From an uncultured Massilia sp. (GTDB lineage Bacteria > Pseudomonadota > Gammaproteobacteria > Burkholderiales > Burkholderiaceae_D), in NCBI GenBank assembly GCA_913778765.1, contig CAJYXO010000116.1:1-64000 (forward strand): a stretch of 64,000 nucleotides of DNA, written 5' to 3'. This document shows, one piece after another, positions 17,991 through 26,604 of the stretch. The position numbers and the translations under genes are program-made. The notes beneath the pieces were generated by a model, which saw only the letters and a program-made list of their open reading frames with translations, had not been told where the DNA came from and did no database searches. The first letter of the stretch is position 1. The number at the start of each line of letters is the position of its first letter.

Positions 17991-18161
17991 ATGTACCTGA
18001 TTTCCCTCGGCGCCGGCCTGCTGGTCGGCGCGATCTACGGCCTGATGGGGGTGCGTTCGCCGGCGCCGCCGGCCGTTGCCCTGATCGGCCTGCTGGGCAT
18101 GCTGATCGGCGAACAGGCGGTGCCGGCAGCCAAACACCTGATCCAACAACTCATCCACTGA
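17991..18161 (+). CDS. XapX domain-containing small membrane protein
   Basis: The product is 56 residues, start ATG 17991 with GGGAG upstream; an earlier in-frame start adds an unlikely polar leader. It consists of two hydrophobic helices (LISLGAGLLVGAIYGLMGV and PAVALIGLLGMLIGEQAV) joined by RSPAPP, and ends KHLIQQLIH. The GxLxGxxYGLxxVRSPAPP pattern is the XapX domain (DUF1427), an uncharacterised small inner-membrane module. It is the first gene of a four-gene operon; the hydrolase gene begins 11 bases after its stop with a GGAG ribosome site. Function unknown. Confidence 0.9.
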   Translation: MYLISLGAGLLVGAIYGLMGVRSPAPPAVALIGLLGMLIGEQAVPAAKHLIQQLIH

Positions 18162-18172
18162 AGGAGAACATC

Positions 18173-18877
18173 ATGAACAACCCGAAACTGGAAGTCCTGA
18201 CCCCGCAAAATTCGCAGCTGATCATCATCGACCACCAGCCGCAGATGGCCTTCGGCGTGCAGTCGATCGACCGCCAGACCCTGAAGAACAACGTGGTCGG
18301 CCTGGCCAAGGCGGCCAAGGCCTTCGGCATCCCGACCACGATCACCACCGTCGAATCGGATTCCTTCTCCGGCAAGACCTACCCGGAAATCCTGGACGTG
18401 TTCCCGGACCACGTGATCCTCGAACGCAGCTCGATGAATTCCTGGGACGACCAGAAAGTGCGCGACGCCCTGAAGGCCAATGGCCGTAAAAAGATCATCG
18501 TGGCCGGCCTGTGGACCGAAGTCTGCAACACCACCTTCGCCCTCTCCGCCATGCTGGAAGGCGACTACGAGATCTACATGGTGGCCGACGCCTCGGGCGG
18601 CACCTCGAAGGATGCCCACGACTTCGCCATGCAGCGCATGGTGCAGGCCGGCGTGGTGCCGATGACCTGGCAGCAGGTGCTGCTGGAATGGCAGCGCGAC
18701 TGGGCCCACCGCGACACCTACGACGCCGTGATGAAGATCGTCACCGAGCATTCGGGCGCCTACGGCATGGGCGTCGATTATGCTTACACGATGGTGCACA
18801 AGGCGCCGGCCCGCAACCAGGGCCATAACGAGGTGCTGGCGCCCGTGCCGGCCCCGATCGCCGCCCCGGTCCGCTGA
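18173..18877 (+). CDS. Cysteine hydrolase, isochorismatase family (YcaC-like)
   Basis: The 234-residue product has the catalytic Asp in LIIIDHQPQM (D20), a conserved TTVESDSFSGKTYPEI segment and the nucleophile Cys118 in GLWTEVCNTTFALSA, which fits YcaC-type hydrolases. Unlike the isochorismatase-fold protein at 11955-12548, the Cys is present. The C-terminal third (WQQVLLEWQRDW ... YGMGVDYAYTMV) is typical of this branch; a Pro/Ala-rich tail ends the chain. These enzymes cleave small amides or related substrates, but the YcaC branch has no agreed substrate. Its place between XapX and amidohydrolase genes suggests stepwise breakdown of an amide or nitrogen compound; that is inference. Confidence 0.92.
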   Translation: MNNPKLEVLTPQNSQLIIIDHQPQMAFGVQSIDRQTLKNNVVGLAKAAKAFGIPTTITTVESDSFSGKTYPEILDVFPDHVILERSSMNSWDDQKVRDALKANGRKKIIVAGLWTEVCNTTFALSAMLEGDYEIYMVADASGGTSKDAHDFAMQRMVQAGVVPMTWQQVLLEWQRDWAHRDTYDAVMKIVTEHSGAYGMGVDYAYTMVHKAPARNQGHNEVLAPVPAPIAAPVR

Positions 18878-18901
18878 TCCATCCGCTCGAGGAGAAAACA
18901 C

Positions 18902-20785
18902 ATGCAAGCACAGTCCACCGCAGCGAAGTCGCCGACGCTCATCCTCATCAACGGCAGGTTCGCCACCCTCGACCGTGACCGGCCGCAGGCCAGCGCCGTG
19001 GCGATCCGCGACGGCCGCTTCCTGGCGGTCGGCAGCGCCGAGGAGGCGATGCGCCACCGCGAGGCGGACAGCCAGGTCGTCGACCTGAACGGCCGCACCG
19101 TGATCCCGGGCCTGAACGACTCGCACCTGCACCTGATCCGCGGTGGACTGAACTACAACCTCGAGCTGCGCTGGGAAGGGGTTCCTTCGCTGGCCGACGC
19201 GATGCGCATGCTGAAGGAACAGGCCGACCGCACCCCGCATCCGCAGTGGGTGCGCGTGGTGGGCGGCTGGAGCGAATTCCAGTTTGCCGAGCGCCGCATG
19301 CCGACCCTCGACGAGATCAACGCCGCGGCGCCGGACACGCCGGTGTTCATCCTGCACCTGTACGACCGCGCCCTGCTGAACCGCGCCGCCCTGCGCGCCG
19401 TCGGCTACACGAAGGACACGCCAAATCCGCCGGGCGGCGAGATACAAAGAGACGCCGCCGGCAACCCGACCGGCATGCTGATCGCCCGCCCGAACGCGAT
19501 GATCCTGTACGCGACGCTTGCCAAGGGCCCGAAGCTGCCGATCGACCTGCAGGTGAATTCGACGCGCCAGTTCATGCGCGAACTGAACCGCCTGGGGCTG
19601 ACCAGCGCGATCGACGCCGGCGGCGGCTTCCAGAACTACCCCGAGGATTATGCCGTCATCGAGGAGCTCGACCGCAACAAGCAACTCACGATCCGCATCG
19701 CCTACAACCTGTTCACCCAGAACAAGGGCAAGGAGCTGGAAGACTTCCAGCGCTGGACCGACATGGTGACGCCGGGCCAGGGCAGCGATTATTACCGCGC
19801 GAACGGCGCCGGCGAGATGCTGGTGTTCTCGGCGGCCGACTTCGAGGACTTCCTGGAGCCGCGCCCCGAGCTGGCGGCCGGCATGGAGATTGAGCTGGAA
19901 CAGGTGGTGCGCCATTTGGTGTCCAAGCGCTGGCCGTTCCGCCTGCATGCGACCTACGACGAATCGATCTCGCGCATGCTCGACGTGTTCGAGAAGATCG
20001 ACCGCGAGATCCCCTTCGGCGGCCTGCACTGGATGTTCGACCATTGCGAGACCATCAGCCAGAAGAACATCGAGCGCGTGAAGGCGCTGGGCGGTGGCAT
20101 CGCGATCCAGCACCGCATGGCCTTCCAGGGCGAGTACTTCGTCGACCGCTACGGCGCCGATGCCGCGAAAGCGACGCCGCCGGTGAAGCACATGCTGGAA
20201 ACCGGCGTGCCGGTCGGCGCCGGCACCGACGCCACCCGCGTGGCCAGCTACAACCCCTGGACCGCGCTGTACTGGCTGGTGACCGGGCGCACCGTCGGCG
20301 GTTTGGCGCTGTACGGCGACAACGGCCTGCTCGAGCGCGGCACCGCACTGGAACTGTGGACCGCGGGCAGCGCCTGGTTCTCCAACGAACAGGGCCGCAA
20401 GGGCCGCATCCAGGCCGGCATGCTGGCCGACCTGGCGGTGCTGTCCGCCGATTTCTTTACCGTGCCGGACGAAGAGATCAAGGCGCTCGAATCGGTGCTG
20501 ACCGTGGTCGGCGGCGACATCGTCTACGGCGCCGCCGAGTTTACGAGCCTGGGACCGCCGCCGATTCCGGTGCTGCCGGAATGGTCGCCGGTGCGATCGG
20601 TGCCGGGGCACTGGCGCAAGGCTGCACCGCAGCCGCAGCAGTCGCACATGACCCTGCCGCACCAGTGCTCGGGTCCCTGCGGCGTGCACGCCCACGCCCA
20701 CGACAAGGCGCGCAGGTCGAATGTCCCGGTTTCGGATTTCGGCGGCTTCTGGGGCGCCTTCGGCTGCAGCTGCTTCGCCTTCTGA
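18902..20785 (+). CDS. Amidohydrolase (Amidohydro_3, YtcJ-like) with Cys/His-rich C-terminal tail
   Basis: The 627-residue cytoplasmic protein (no signal seen) shows the amidohydrolase superfamily barrel: an N-terminal beta domain (INGRFATLDRDRPQA), the metal-binding H75-x-H77 in NDSHLHLIRGG, and later RLHATYDES, HCETIS and the late GTDATRVASYNPW with the catalytic Asp. The C-terminal GMLADLAVLSADFF closes the beta sandwich. Beyond this, about the last 60 residues form an unusual tail with CSGPCGVHAHAHD and GCSCFAF. The gene begins 24 bases after the cysteine hydrolase, with GAGGAG before the ATG, and precedes the YoaK gene by 15 bases. Substrate is not predictable; related enzymes hydrolyse exocyclic amides and formamides. 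Confidence 0.92.
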   Translation: MQAQSTAAKSPTLILINGRFATLDRDRPQASAVAIRDGRFLAVGSAEEAMRHREADSQVVDLNGRTVIPGLNDSHLHLIRGGLNYNLELRWEGVPSLADAMRMLKEQADRTPHPQWVRVVGGWSEFQFAERRMPTLDEINAAAPDTPVFILHLYDRALLNRAALRAVGYTKDTPNPPGGEIQRDAAGNPTGMLIARPNAMILYATLAKGPKLPIDLQVNSTRQFMRELNRLGLTSAIDAGGGFQNYPEDYAVIEELDRNKQLTIRIAYNLFTQNKGKELEDFQRWTDMVTPGQGSDYYRANGAGEMLVFSAADFEDFLEPRPELAAGMEIELEQVVRHLVSKRWPFRLHATYDESISRMLDVFEKIDREIPFGGLHWMFDHCETISQKNIERVKALGGGIAIQHRMAFQGEYFVDRYGADAAKATPPVKHMLETGVPVGAGTDATRVASYNPWTALYWLVTGRTVGGLALYGDNGLLERGTALELWTAGSAWFSNEQGRKGRIQAGMLADLAVLSADFFTVPDEEIKALESVLTVVGGDIVYGAAEFTSLGPPPIPVLPEWSPVRSVPGHWRKAAPQPQQSHMTLPHQCSGPCGVHAHAHDKARRSNVPVSDFGGFWGAFGCSCFAF

Positions 20786-20800
20786 CCGGGAGTTAAAAGC

Positions 20801-21481
20801 ATGGATACGCAAGGTCACCAGCGCCTGCAAGGCGCCAGCATGGGCTTCCTGGCCGGCTACGTCGACACCCTCGGCTTCGCCGCCCTGTTCGGCCTGTTCA
20901 CGGCCCACGTCACCGGCAACTTCGTGCTGATCGCGGTGGCGCTGGCCGATCCGGGCCAGACGCCGACGCTCCTGAAGCTGCTGGCTTTCCCGGCCTTCAT
21001 CTTCGGCGTGGCCGCCGCCCGGTTGCTGGTCGCCGGCTGCGAACGGCGCGGCAAGCCCGCCGTCAAGCCGTCCTACCTGCTGCAGCTGGTGCTGCTGAGC
21101 GGCTTCATGGTCTGCGGCATGCTGGCCGAGCCGGTCGGCCGCAACGTCGGCGCGCTGGCGATGGCGGCCGGCCTGCTCGGCGCGGCGGCGATGGGCGCGC
21201 ACAGCGCCGCCAGCAAGCTGCTGCTCGGCCACCTGGCGCCGACCTCGATGATGACCGGGAACGTCACCCAGCTCACGATCGACACGGTCGACCGCCTGCG
21301 CGGCGCGGCCGATGCGGCGACCAAGGCCCGCTGCGCGAAGTTCTTCTGGCCGGTGCTGGCCTTCGCGCTGGGCTGTGCGGCGGCGGCGTTCGCCTTCATG
21401 GCGCTGGGCTTCGTGGCGCTGGCGGCGCCGGTGGCGATCCTGGCCTGGCATCTGTGGCTGCCGGAGCCGGTGGCGCAGTAA
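20801..21481 (+). CDS. YoaK family (DUF1275) inner-membrane protein
   Basis: The 226-residue, strongly hydrophobic protein has about six membrane segments and the DUF1275 hallmarks GFLAGYVDTLGFAALFGLFT, HVTGNFVLIAVAL and, in the second half, MGAHSAASKLLLG ... SMMTGNVTQLTIDTVD, an internal repeat of the first TGN motif. Members are uncharacterised and transporter-like. It is the last gene of the XapX-hydrolase-amidohydrolase operon and could move a substrate or product of those enzymes; this is inference from position. A short hairpin (CGGCTCG-A-CGAGCCG, 21489-21503) follows without a clear T-run. Confidence 0.92.
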   Translation: MDTQGHQRLQGASMGFLAGYVDTLGFAALFGLFTAHVTGNFVLIAVALADPGQTPTLLKLLAFPAFIFGVAAARLLVAGCERRGKPAVKPSYLLQLVLLSGFMVCGMLAEPVGRNVGALAMAAGLLGAAAMGAHSAASKLLLGHLAPTSMMTGNVTQLTIDTVDRLRGAADAATKARCAKFFWPVLAFALGCAAAAFAFMALGFVALAAPVAILAWHLWLPEPVAQ

Positions 21482-21576
21482 GTGGTCCGGCTCGACGAGC
21501 CGCAACGCTTTGCACCAAGTTGCTGATGTGCTTGCCCCCAGCTACCATTTCTTCTTTTTGCAAATGTGTATCGATC

Positions 21577-22224
21577 ATGAAATTCTGGGAGCGTGTTGGC
21601 ATCGCGATCATGACCTTGTGGGTGTGTTTCGCAATGCATCAAGGCATCAATGCACTAATGCGAGTTCATAATTGGCAACCACTCAGCGCCTCTGATTGGG
21701 GCACATGGGTTGGCGCAGTTGGAACAGTGGCCACGCTCTTCGGTACGATTCGTCTCGCAACCTCGGAGACGAGACGTCGTCATCGGCAGGAACTAGCCTT
21801 GGCGCAATTGCATAGCCTCGCGATACGTGATCGGCTGAATCGCGCCAATTCGAATTTAAAAACTGCGATTGCAATATTGGAGATAGCCCTCGAGTGCGAC
21901 GGTGATGGCGAGGATCTAGCCTATCTAGTGGCAGCGAACAAGGAATTGGTTGAGATCCCTCCCCTTCTCATTGAAGATTTAGTGCCGATTGCAGCCTTCA
22001 ATAGTAAGGTTGCGTTTCTTCTCGTGACGGTTGGGAATCATCTGCGGACCTTTCAGTCTACCGCTTTCTCGCTTGCGAATGATTTCAGCGAAAGCGATGG
22101 CGCGACACATCGTCACTCGCTGACAGATAAGCTTCGCCACAAATTAATTGGATTACAGGAGCAGATTGCACCGACAATAGTTGCGTTGAACGCACATGTC
22201 CTCGATATTGATCGGCCTGAATAG
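21577..22224 (+). CDS. Hypothetical membrane protein
   Basis: The likely ATG at 21577 gives 215 residues; an upstream in-frame start overlaps the YoaK gene and was rejected. The N-terminus has two hydrophobic stretches (VGIAIMTLWVCFAMHQGINA and WGTWVGAVGTVATLFGTI), then a mostly helical cytoplasmic part with heptad-like Leu/Ala spacing, ending RHKLIGLQEQIAPTIVALNA. No domain is recognised. Base composition is clearly more AT-rich than the flanking operon and sigma-factor genes, and codon use differs, which points to recent acquisition. The next gene is convergent and ends 13 bases beyond the stop. Confidence 0.7.
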   Translation: MKFWERVGIAIMTLWVCFAMHQGINALMRVHNWQPLSASDWGTWVGAVGTVATLFGTIRLATSETRRRHRQELALAQLHSLAIRDRLNRANSNLKTAIAILEIALECDGDGEDLAYLVAANKELVEIPPLLIEDLVPIAAFNSKVAFLLVTVGNHLRTFQSTAFSLANDFSESDGATHRHSLTDKLRHKLIGLQEQIAPTIVALNAHVLDIDRPE

Positions 22225-22237
22225 GAAGCCGCTCACC

Positions 22238-22936
22238 TCAGGCTGCCAAGGCAAAGCTGTATGCAGCATCGTTGGCGCAACCGTCAGCATGCATCCGCGC
22301 CGGCGCCACATCGCACACCGACACCGGCTGCTCCGCCGCCAGCAGCGTCAGCATCGCCGGCAGGTCGAGGCCGTTGATCGCCGCCTGGAAGCGCCGCACC
22401 AGCTCGCGGCACAGCTTCTCGTCCGCCGGCATGTCCTTCCCTTCCTCCCGCAGGCGCAGGCGCCGGCGCGCACGGGCCAGGTGCTGGCGCGCGTTCACCG
22501 GCGTCGTGCCGAGCACCGCCGCGATGTCGGCATGGGCGCAGTCGAAGACGTCATGCAGCACCAGCGCCAGCCGCTCGGACGGCGACAGGCAGGCCAGCAT
22601 GCGGGCCAGCGCCACGCCCATCTCGTCACCGCGCAACAGGCTGTCTTCCGGCTGCACAGGCGAAGCGCCGTGATCGAGATCGCCGGCCGCGAGCGCCGCC
22701 GCCTCGTCGCGGGTGCGCCGGCGCAGGCGGTCGATCGACTGGTGCTGCACCACGGTGGTCAGCCAGGCCGCCGGCGTCGCCACGGCGGCGCGGTCGATGC
22801 GATGCCATGTCAGGAAGCAGTCCTGGACGACGTCCTCGGCCTCCGCCGCGCTGCCGACGATGCGGCGGCTGATCGCGGTCAGGCGCGGGCGCAGCCCTTC
22901 GAACAGGGCGGCGTCGGGGTCGGAAATGGGTGGCAT
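22238..22936 (-). CDS. ECF-type RNA polymerase sigma factor with short C-terminal extension
   Basis: The start at 22936 has AAGGAG 7 bases upstream, giving 232 residues. Sigma region 2 is seen in AAEAEDVVQDCFLTWHRID and TVVQHQSIDRLRR, and region 4 in LSPSERLALVLHDVFDCAHA plus the helix-turn-helix IAAVLGTTPVNARQHLARAR. This is the SigJ/ECF41-like arrangement in which a SnoaL-like domain follows region 4; here the extension is only about 60 residues (LVRRFQAAINGLDLPAMLTL onward), shorter than the roughly 120 usual. It may be a natural short subgroup or a truncated domain. No anti-sigma gene is adjacent, which fits a factor regulated by its own tail. Confidence 0.9.
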   Translation of the reverse strand: MPPISDPDAALFEGLRPRLTAISRRIVGSAAEAEDVVQDCFLTWHRIDRAAVATPAAWLTTVVQHQSIDRLRRRTRDEAAALAAGDLDHGASPVQPEDSLLRGDEMGVALARMLACLSPSERLALVLHDVFDCAHADIAAVLGTTPVNARQHLARARRRLRLREEGKDMPADEKLCRELVRRFQAAINGLDLPAMLTLLAAEQPVSVCDVAPARMHADGCANDAAYSFALAA

Positions 22937-23083
22937 CGGTGTCTCCTTTGCGGTGCTGGTAACGCCTGACGCCCGGCGCGGCGCGGATGTGACACGCAGG
23001 CAGAATATTTTTTCGGCCGTCACGCCGGATGCTTCCTCATGCGTCAAGCGGAAGTACATCCACTCTACCGCGAAAGGACCGTC

Positions 23084-23692
23084 ATGCTCACCCATGTTCC
23101 ACAGGCGCTCGGCCTGGTACCCACCGTCATCGAGCAGACCGGCCGCGGCGAGCGCGCCTTCGACATCTATTCCTGCCTGTTGAAGGAGCGCGTGGTGTTC
23201 CTGGTCGGCGAGGTGACGGAACAGTCGGCCAACCTGATCGTCGCCCAGCTGCTGTTCCTGGAATCGGACAATCCGGACAAGGACATCGCGCTGTACATCA
23301 ATTCGCCGGGCGGCTCGGTGTATGCCGGCATGGCGGTCTACGACACGATGCAGTTCATCAAGCCGGACGTGTCGACCCTGTGCACCGGCTTTGCCGCCAG
23401 CATGGGCTCCTTCCTGCTGGCGGCCGGCGCCATCGGCAAGCGCTTCGCCCTGCCGAACGCCCGCATCATGATCCACCAGCCGCATGGCGGATCGCAGGGC
23501 GTGGCGGCCGACATCGAGATCCAGGCGAAGGAAGTGCTGTACCAGCGCCACCGCCTGAACAGCATCCTGGCCGAGCGCACCGGGCAGACCCTGGCGCGGA
23601 TCGAAAAGGACTCGGACCGCGACAATTACATGTCGGCCGAGCAAGGCGTGGAATACGGGCTGATCGACCGGGTGCTGACGGCGCGCGACTAG
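23084..23692 (+). CDS. clpP: ATP-dependent Clp protease proteolytic subunit (stand-alone paralogue)
   Basis: The ATG at 23084 (AAAGGA upstream) gives 202 residues; an in-frame start at 23039 is less likely. The catalytic triad is S106 in [10 protein letters not shown]131 in MIHQPHGG and D180 in DSDRDN, with the spacing of E. coli ClpP (25 and 49 residues). [20 protein letters not shown] is the usual N-terminus. ClpP forms a 14-subunit chamber and works with ClpX or ClpA. The canonical gene sits between tig and clpX; here neither neighbour is present, so this is probably an additional clpP. The preceding ECF sigma gene is divergent, with about 150 bases between starts. Confidence 0.93.
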   Translation: MLTHVPQALGLVPTVIEQTGRGERAFDIYSCLLKERVVFLVGEVTEQSANLIVAQLLFLESDNPDKDIALYINSPGGSVYAGMAVYDTMQFIKPDVSTLCTGFAASMGSFLLAAGAIGKRFALPNARIMIHQPHGGSQGVAADIEIQAKEVLYQRHRLNSILAERTGQTLARIEKDSDRDNYMSAEQGVEYGLIDRVLTARD

Positions 23693-23822
23693 CGGTGGCC
23701 GCCGCTGGTTGACCGGCCGGGCATGCAGACGGGAACCAGGCAGCATGCTATGCTTGCCTCCTTCCGCTCCCTGCTGGCGCCGCCCGTGCGTCCCCGCCGA
23801 GCTCCGTCAAAAGGCTGCTCAA

Positions 23823-25931
23823 ATGACTGCCCGCCCTGCCTCCCGCCCTGCCTCCTTCTCCCGCTTCGCGCCATTCCAGATCGGGGCGCTCGCCGTGTCC
23901 GCACTGCTCACGCTCATCACCCTGCTGCTGACGCCAGGCGCCGCGCACAAATGGCCGAACGTCCCCGTGTTCGTGCCGGCTTACCAGTCCCTGCTGATCG
24001 GCACCTATCTGCTCGCGTCCTACCTCGTCTACGGCTACTTCCTGCAGACCCGCATCCGTTCGCTGCTGTGGCTGTGGTCGGGCTGCGTGTACACGGCCGG
24101 CGTGCTGGTCGCCCAGTTCCTGTCCCTGCCCGGGGCCTTCGTCGCCGGTCAGCGCCTGCTGGGCGGGCCGCAGACCACGATCTGGCTGTGGTTTTTCTGG
24201 CACCTTGGCGCCGGCGGCATGCTGCTGGGCTATGCATTCTCGGAATGGCGCCGCCCGGGCCGGCTGGTGCCGGATGCCGGCCGCAGCTTCGCGCGTTCGG
24301 CCGCCTGCATGGCCGCCGCCCTCGGCGCGACCCTGTTCGCCGTCACCGTGCTGCACGACCGGCTGCCGGTCCAGGACGTCGGCGGCGACTACAGCCTGGT
24401 GACCAGCACCGGCTACGGTCCGCTGCTCCAGCTCATGCTGTTTGCCGCCTTGTTCTTCCTGTGGCGCGCCAGCCGCTTCCGCACGCCGATCAGCGCCTGG
24501 CTGGGCGTGGTCGTGCTGGCCCTCGCCCTCGATAACATGATCACGATGGCCGGCGGTGCGCGCCTGTCGATCGGCTGGTATGTCGGCCGCCTGAACGCGC
24601 TGTTTTCGGCGCTGGTGATGCTGGTGCTGTACATGCAGACCATCCACCGCGTCTACCTGAAGGCCGCCTTCAACGCGGACGAGCTCGCCATCGCCAAGGA
24701 CAAGCTGGAACGCCACCAGGAGCGGCTGGAAACGCTGGTCCAGGAACGCACGCGCTCCCTCGAAGATACCCAGAACGCCCTGTTGCATGCGCAGAAACTC
24801 GAAGCCATGGGCAAGCTGACCGGCGGCGTCGCCCACGATTTCAACAATGTGCTGCACATCATCGGCGGCAACCTCGACCTCATCCGCATGCTGGCCGGCG
24901 CCAACGACAAAGTTCTGCAGCGCTGCACGTCGGCGCGCGATGCGGTGCGGCGCGGCGCCCGCCTGTCCTCGCAGCTGCTCTCCTTCGCCCGCAAGCAACC
25001 GCTGCAGCCGGCGCCCACCAGCATGGCCCGGGTATTGGCCGACATGGACGAGCTCCTCAAGCGCGCCGTCGGCGAACGGGTGCGCATCGAACTGGCCGTC
25101 GCGCCGGATAGCTGGAACGTCCGGGTCGATCCGCAGCAGCTCGAAAACGTCGTCCTCAACCTGGCGCTGAATGCGAGCGACGCCATGCACGACGGCGGCA
25201 CCCTCACCATCAGCATCGCGAACACGGTGCTGACCGAGGACGAAAGCGCGCGCCTGCAGCTGCGCGCCCGGGAACATGTGTGCATCGCCTTCATCGATAC
25301 CGGCGCCGGCATGATCGAGGAAGTGCGGGAGCGCGCCTTCGAACCCTTTTTCTCGACCAAGGGCATCGGCAAGGGAACCGGACTGGGCCTGAGCATGGCC
25401 TATGGCTTCGTCAAGCAGAGCGGCGGCCATATCGACATCGACAGCGAGCCGGGCCAGGGCACCACGATCACCATCCTGCTGCCGCGCACTGCCGAGGCCG
25501 CCATCGAGAAGGCGGCGCACCAGGCGGCCGCCGTGTCGGGCGGCGCCGAAACCATCCTCGTCGTCGACGACGAAATCGCGATCCAGGACAACGTCACGGA
25601 GATCCTGTCGGCACTCGGCTACCGGGTGCTGCGCGCCAGCAGCGCGGACGACGCCAGCGTGGTCCTGCGCCAGCATCGCGGCATCGACCTGCTGTTCACC
25701 GATGTGATCATGCCGGGTACGATGAACAGCCAGCAACTGGCGGCCCTGGCACGCGAGCTGCATCCGACGATCCAGGTGCTGTTCACCTCCGGCTATTCGG
25801 CAGACGCGGTGATCCAGGATGGCAAGCTGAAATCGGATGTGAAGCTGTTGAACAAGCCTTACAGCGACGACGACCTGGCGCGCGCGATCCGCGCTGCGCT
25901 GAATGGCAGCAAGAAACTTTATATGAACTGA
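23823..25931 (+). CDS. Hybrid sensor histidine kinase, MASE4-HisKA-HATPase-REC
   Basis: Starting at the ATG 23823 the protein has 702 residues. The first about 270 are a seven- or eight-helix membrane sensor matching MASE4 (PNVPVFVPAYQSLLIGTYLL; IWLWFFWHLG). A coiled coil links it to HisKA with H338 in GGVAHDFNN, then HATPase_c (NLALNASDAM, DTGAGM, GTGLGLSMAYGF) and a C-terminal receiver domain with ILVVDDE and phosphoacceptor D627 in LLFTDVIMPG. The receiver has no output domain, so phosphate is probably passed on or acts as a sink. An upstream in-frame start (23709) adds a leader without recognisable features. It is a single gene after clpP. Confidence 0.93.
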   Translation: MTARPASRPASFSRFAPFQIGALAVSALLTLITLLLTPGAAHKWPNVPVFVPAYQSLLIGTYLLASYLVYGYFLQTRIRSLLWLWSGCVYTAGVLVAQFLSLPGAFVAGQRLLGGPQTTIWLWFFWHLGAGGMLLGYAFSEWRRPGRLVPDAGRSFARSAACMAAALGATLFAVTVLHDRLPVQDVGGDYSLVTSTGYGPLLQLMLFAALFFLWRASRFRTPISAWLGVVVLALALDNMITMAGGARLSIGWYVGRLNALFSALVMLVLYMQTIHRVYLKAAFNADELAIAKDKLERHQERLETLVQERTRSLEDTQNALLHAQKLEAMGKLTGGVAHDFNNVLHIIGGNLDLIRMLAGANDKVLQRCTSARDAVRRGARLSSQLLSFARKQPLQPAPTSMARVLADMDELLKRAVGERVRIELAVAPDSWNVRVDPQQLENVVLNLALNASDAMHDGGTLTISIANTVLTEDESARLQLRAREHVCIAFIDTGAGMIEEVRERAFEPFFSTKGIGKGTGLGLSMAYGFVKQSGGHIDIDSEPGQGTTITILLPRTAEAAIEKAAHQAAAVSGGAETILVVDDEIAIQDNVTEILSALGYRVLRASSADDASVVLRQHRGIDLLFTDVIMPGTMNSQQLAALARELHPTIQVLFTSGYSADAVIQDGKLKSDVKLLNKPYSDDDLARAIRAALNGSKKLYMN

Positions 25932-26046
25932 AACATTGCTTTTGCGTGTAGTTCGGCGCTGACAGCCCTTGGGGAAGCAGTCCGCTGCACGCTTTTCGGA
26001 TGAGGCGTATCATGGACCCTTGACGAACAGCAGAAAAGGACAGCTC

Positions 26047-26604
26047 ATGAACCAACGACGCTCCTTCCTCAAAAGTTCCGCCATGCTGGCTTCCGTGATC
26101 GGCGCGCCGGCAGTCATCAAGTCCGCCAGGGCCGCCACTGTTCCGGGCACGGCGCCGCCGAACGAGCGCATCTTGCGCCTCTACAACACCCATACGGGCG
26201 AGAGCCTGCGCAGTATTTTCTGGGCGGAAGGCCAGTTCATTCCGGAAGCGCTGCAGGACATCAACAAATTGCTGCGCGACCACCGCAACAACCAGATCTC
26301 GGCCATCGATCCGCAGTTGCTGGTGCTGCTCGACAAGATCAGCGCGCAATACGGCAGTCATCCAACCTTGCACGTGATTTCGGGCTATCGCTCGCCGGAA
26401 ACGAATGCGAAGTTGCACGAGAACACGACCGGTGTGGCGAAACACAGCCTGCACATGGAAGGCAAGGCGATCGACGTGCGCGTGCCGGGCCAGGACCTGG
26501 CCAAGCTACACAAGCTCGCGATGTCGCAGAAGGCCGGCGGGGTCGGTTACTACCCGGACTCGCAATTCGTCCACATGGACGTCGGGCGCGTTCGCTACTG
26601 GTGA
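26047..26604 (+). CDS. YcbK family (DUF882, M15-like) exported peptidase
   Basis: The ATG at 26047 has AAAGGA upstream and gives 185 residues. The N-terminus MNQRRSFLKSSAMLAS carries the twin-arginine motif RRSFLK, so export by the Tat route is likely. The domain matches YcbK/M15 with HVISGYRSPETNAKL, the metal ligands in KHSLHMEGKAIDVRV (His and Asp) and FVHMDVGRVRYW (His). These proteins act on peptidoglycan in the periplasm. The stop overlaps the GTG of the next gene by 4 bases, so translation is coupled in a three-gene operon. Confidence 0.92.
   Translation: MNQRRSFLKSSAMLASVIGAPAVIKSARAATVPGTAPPNERILRLYNTHTGESLRSIFWAEGQFIPEALQDINKLLRDHRNNQISAIDPQLLVLLDKISAQYGSHPTLHVISGYRSPETNAKLHENTTGVAKHSLHMEGKAIDVRVPGQDLAKLHKLAMSQKAGGVGYYPDSQFVHMDVGRVRYW

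Noticed and set aside
21489-21503. Terminator after the YoaK gene
   Set aside because: The short palindrome CGGCTCG-A-CGAGCCG is not followed by a T-run and has a one-base centre; too weak to list.
18035-21505. Very long minus-strand frame opposite the XapX-YoaK operon
   Set aside because: Composition is dominated by His, Arg, Gln, Ala and Gly from antisense codons; all four plus-strand genes are clear family members with ribosome sites.
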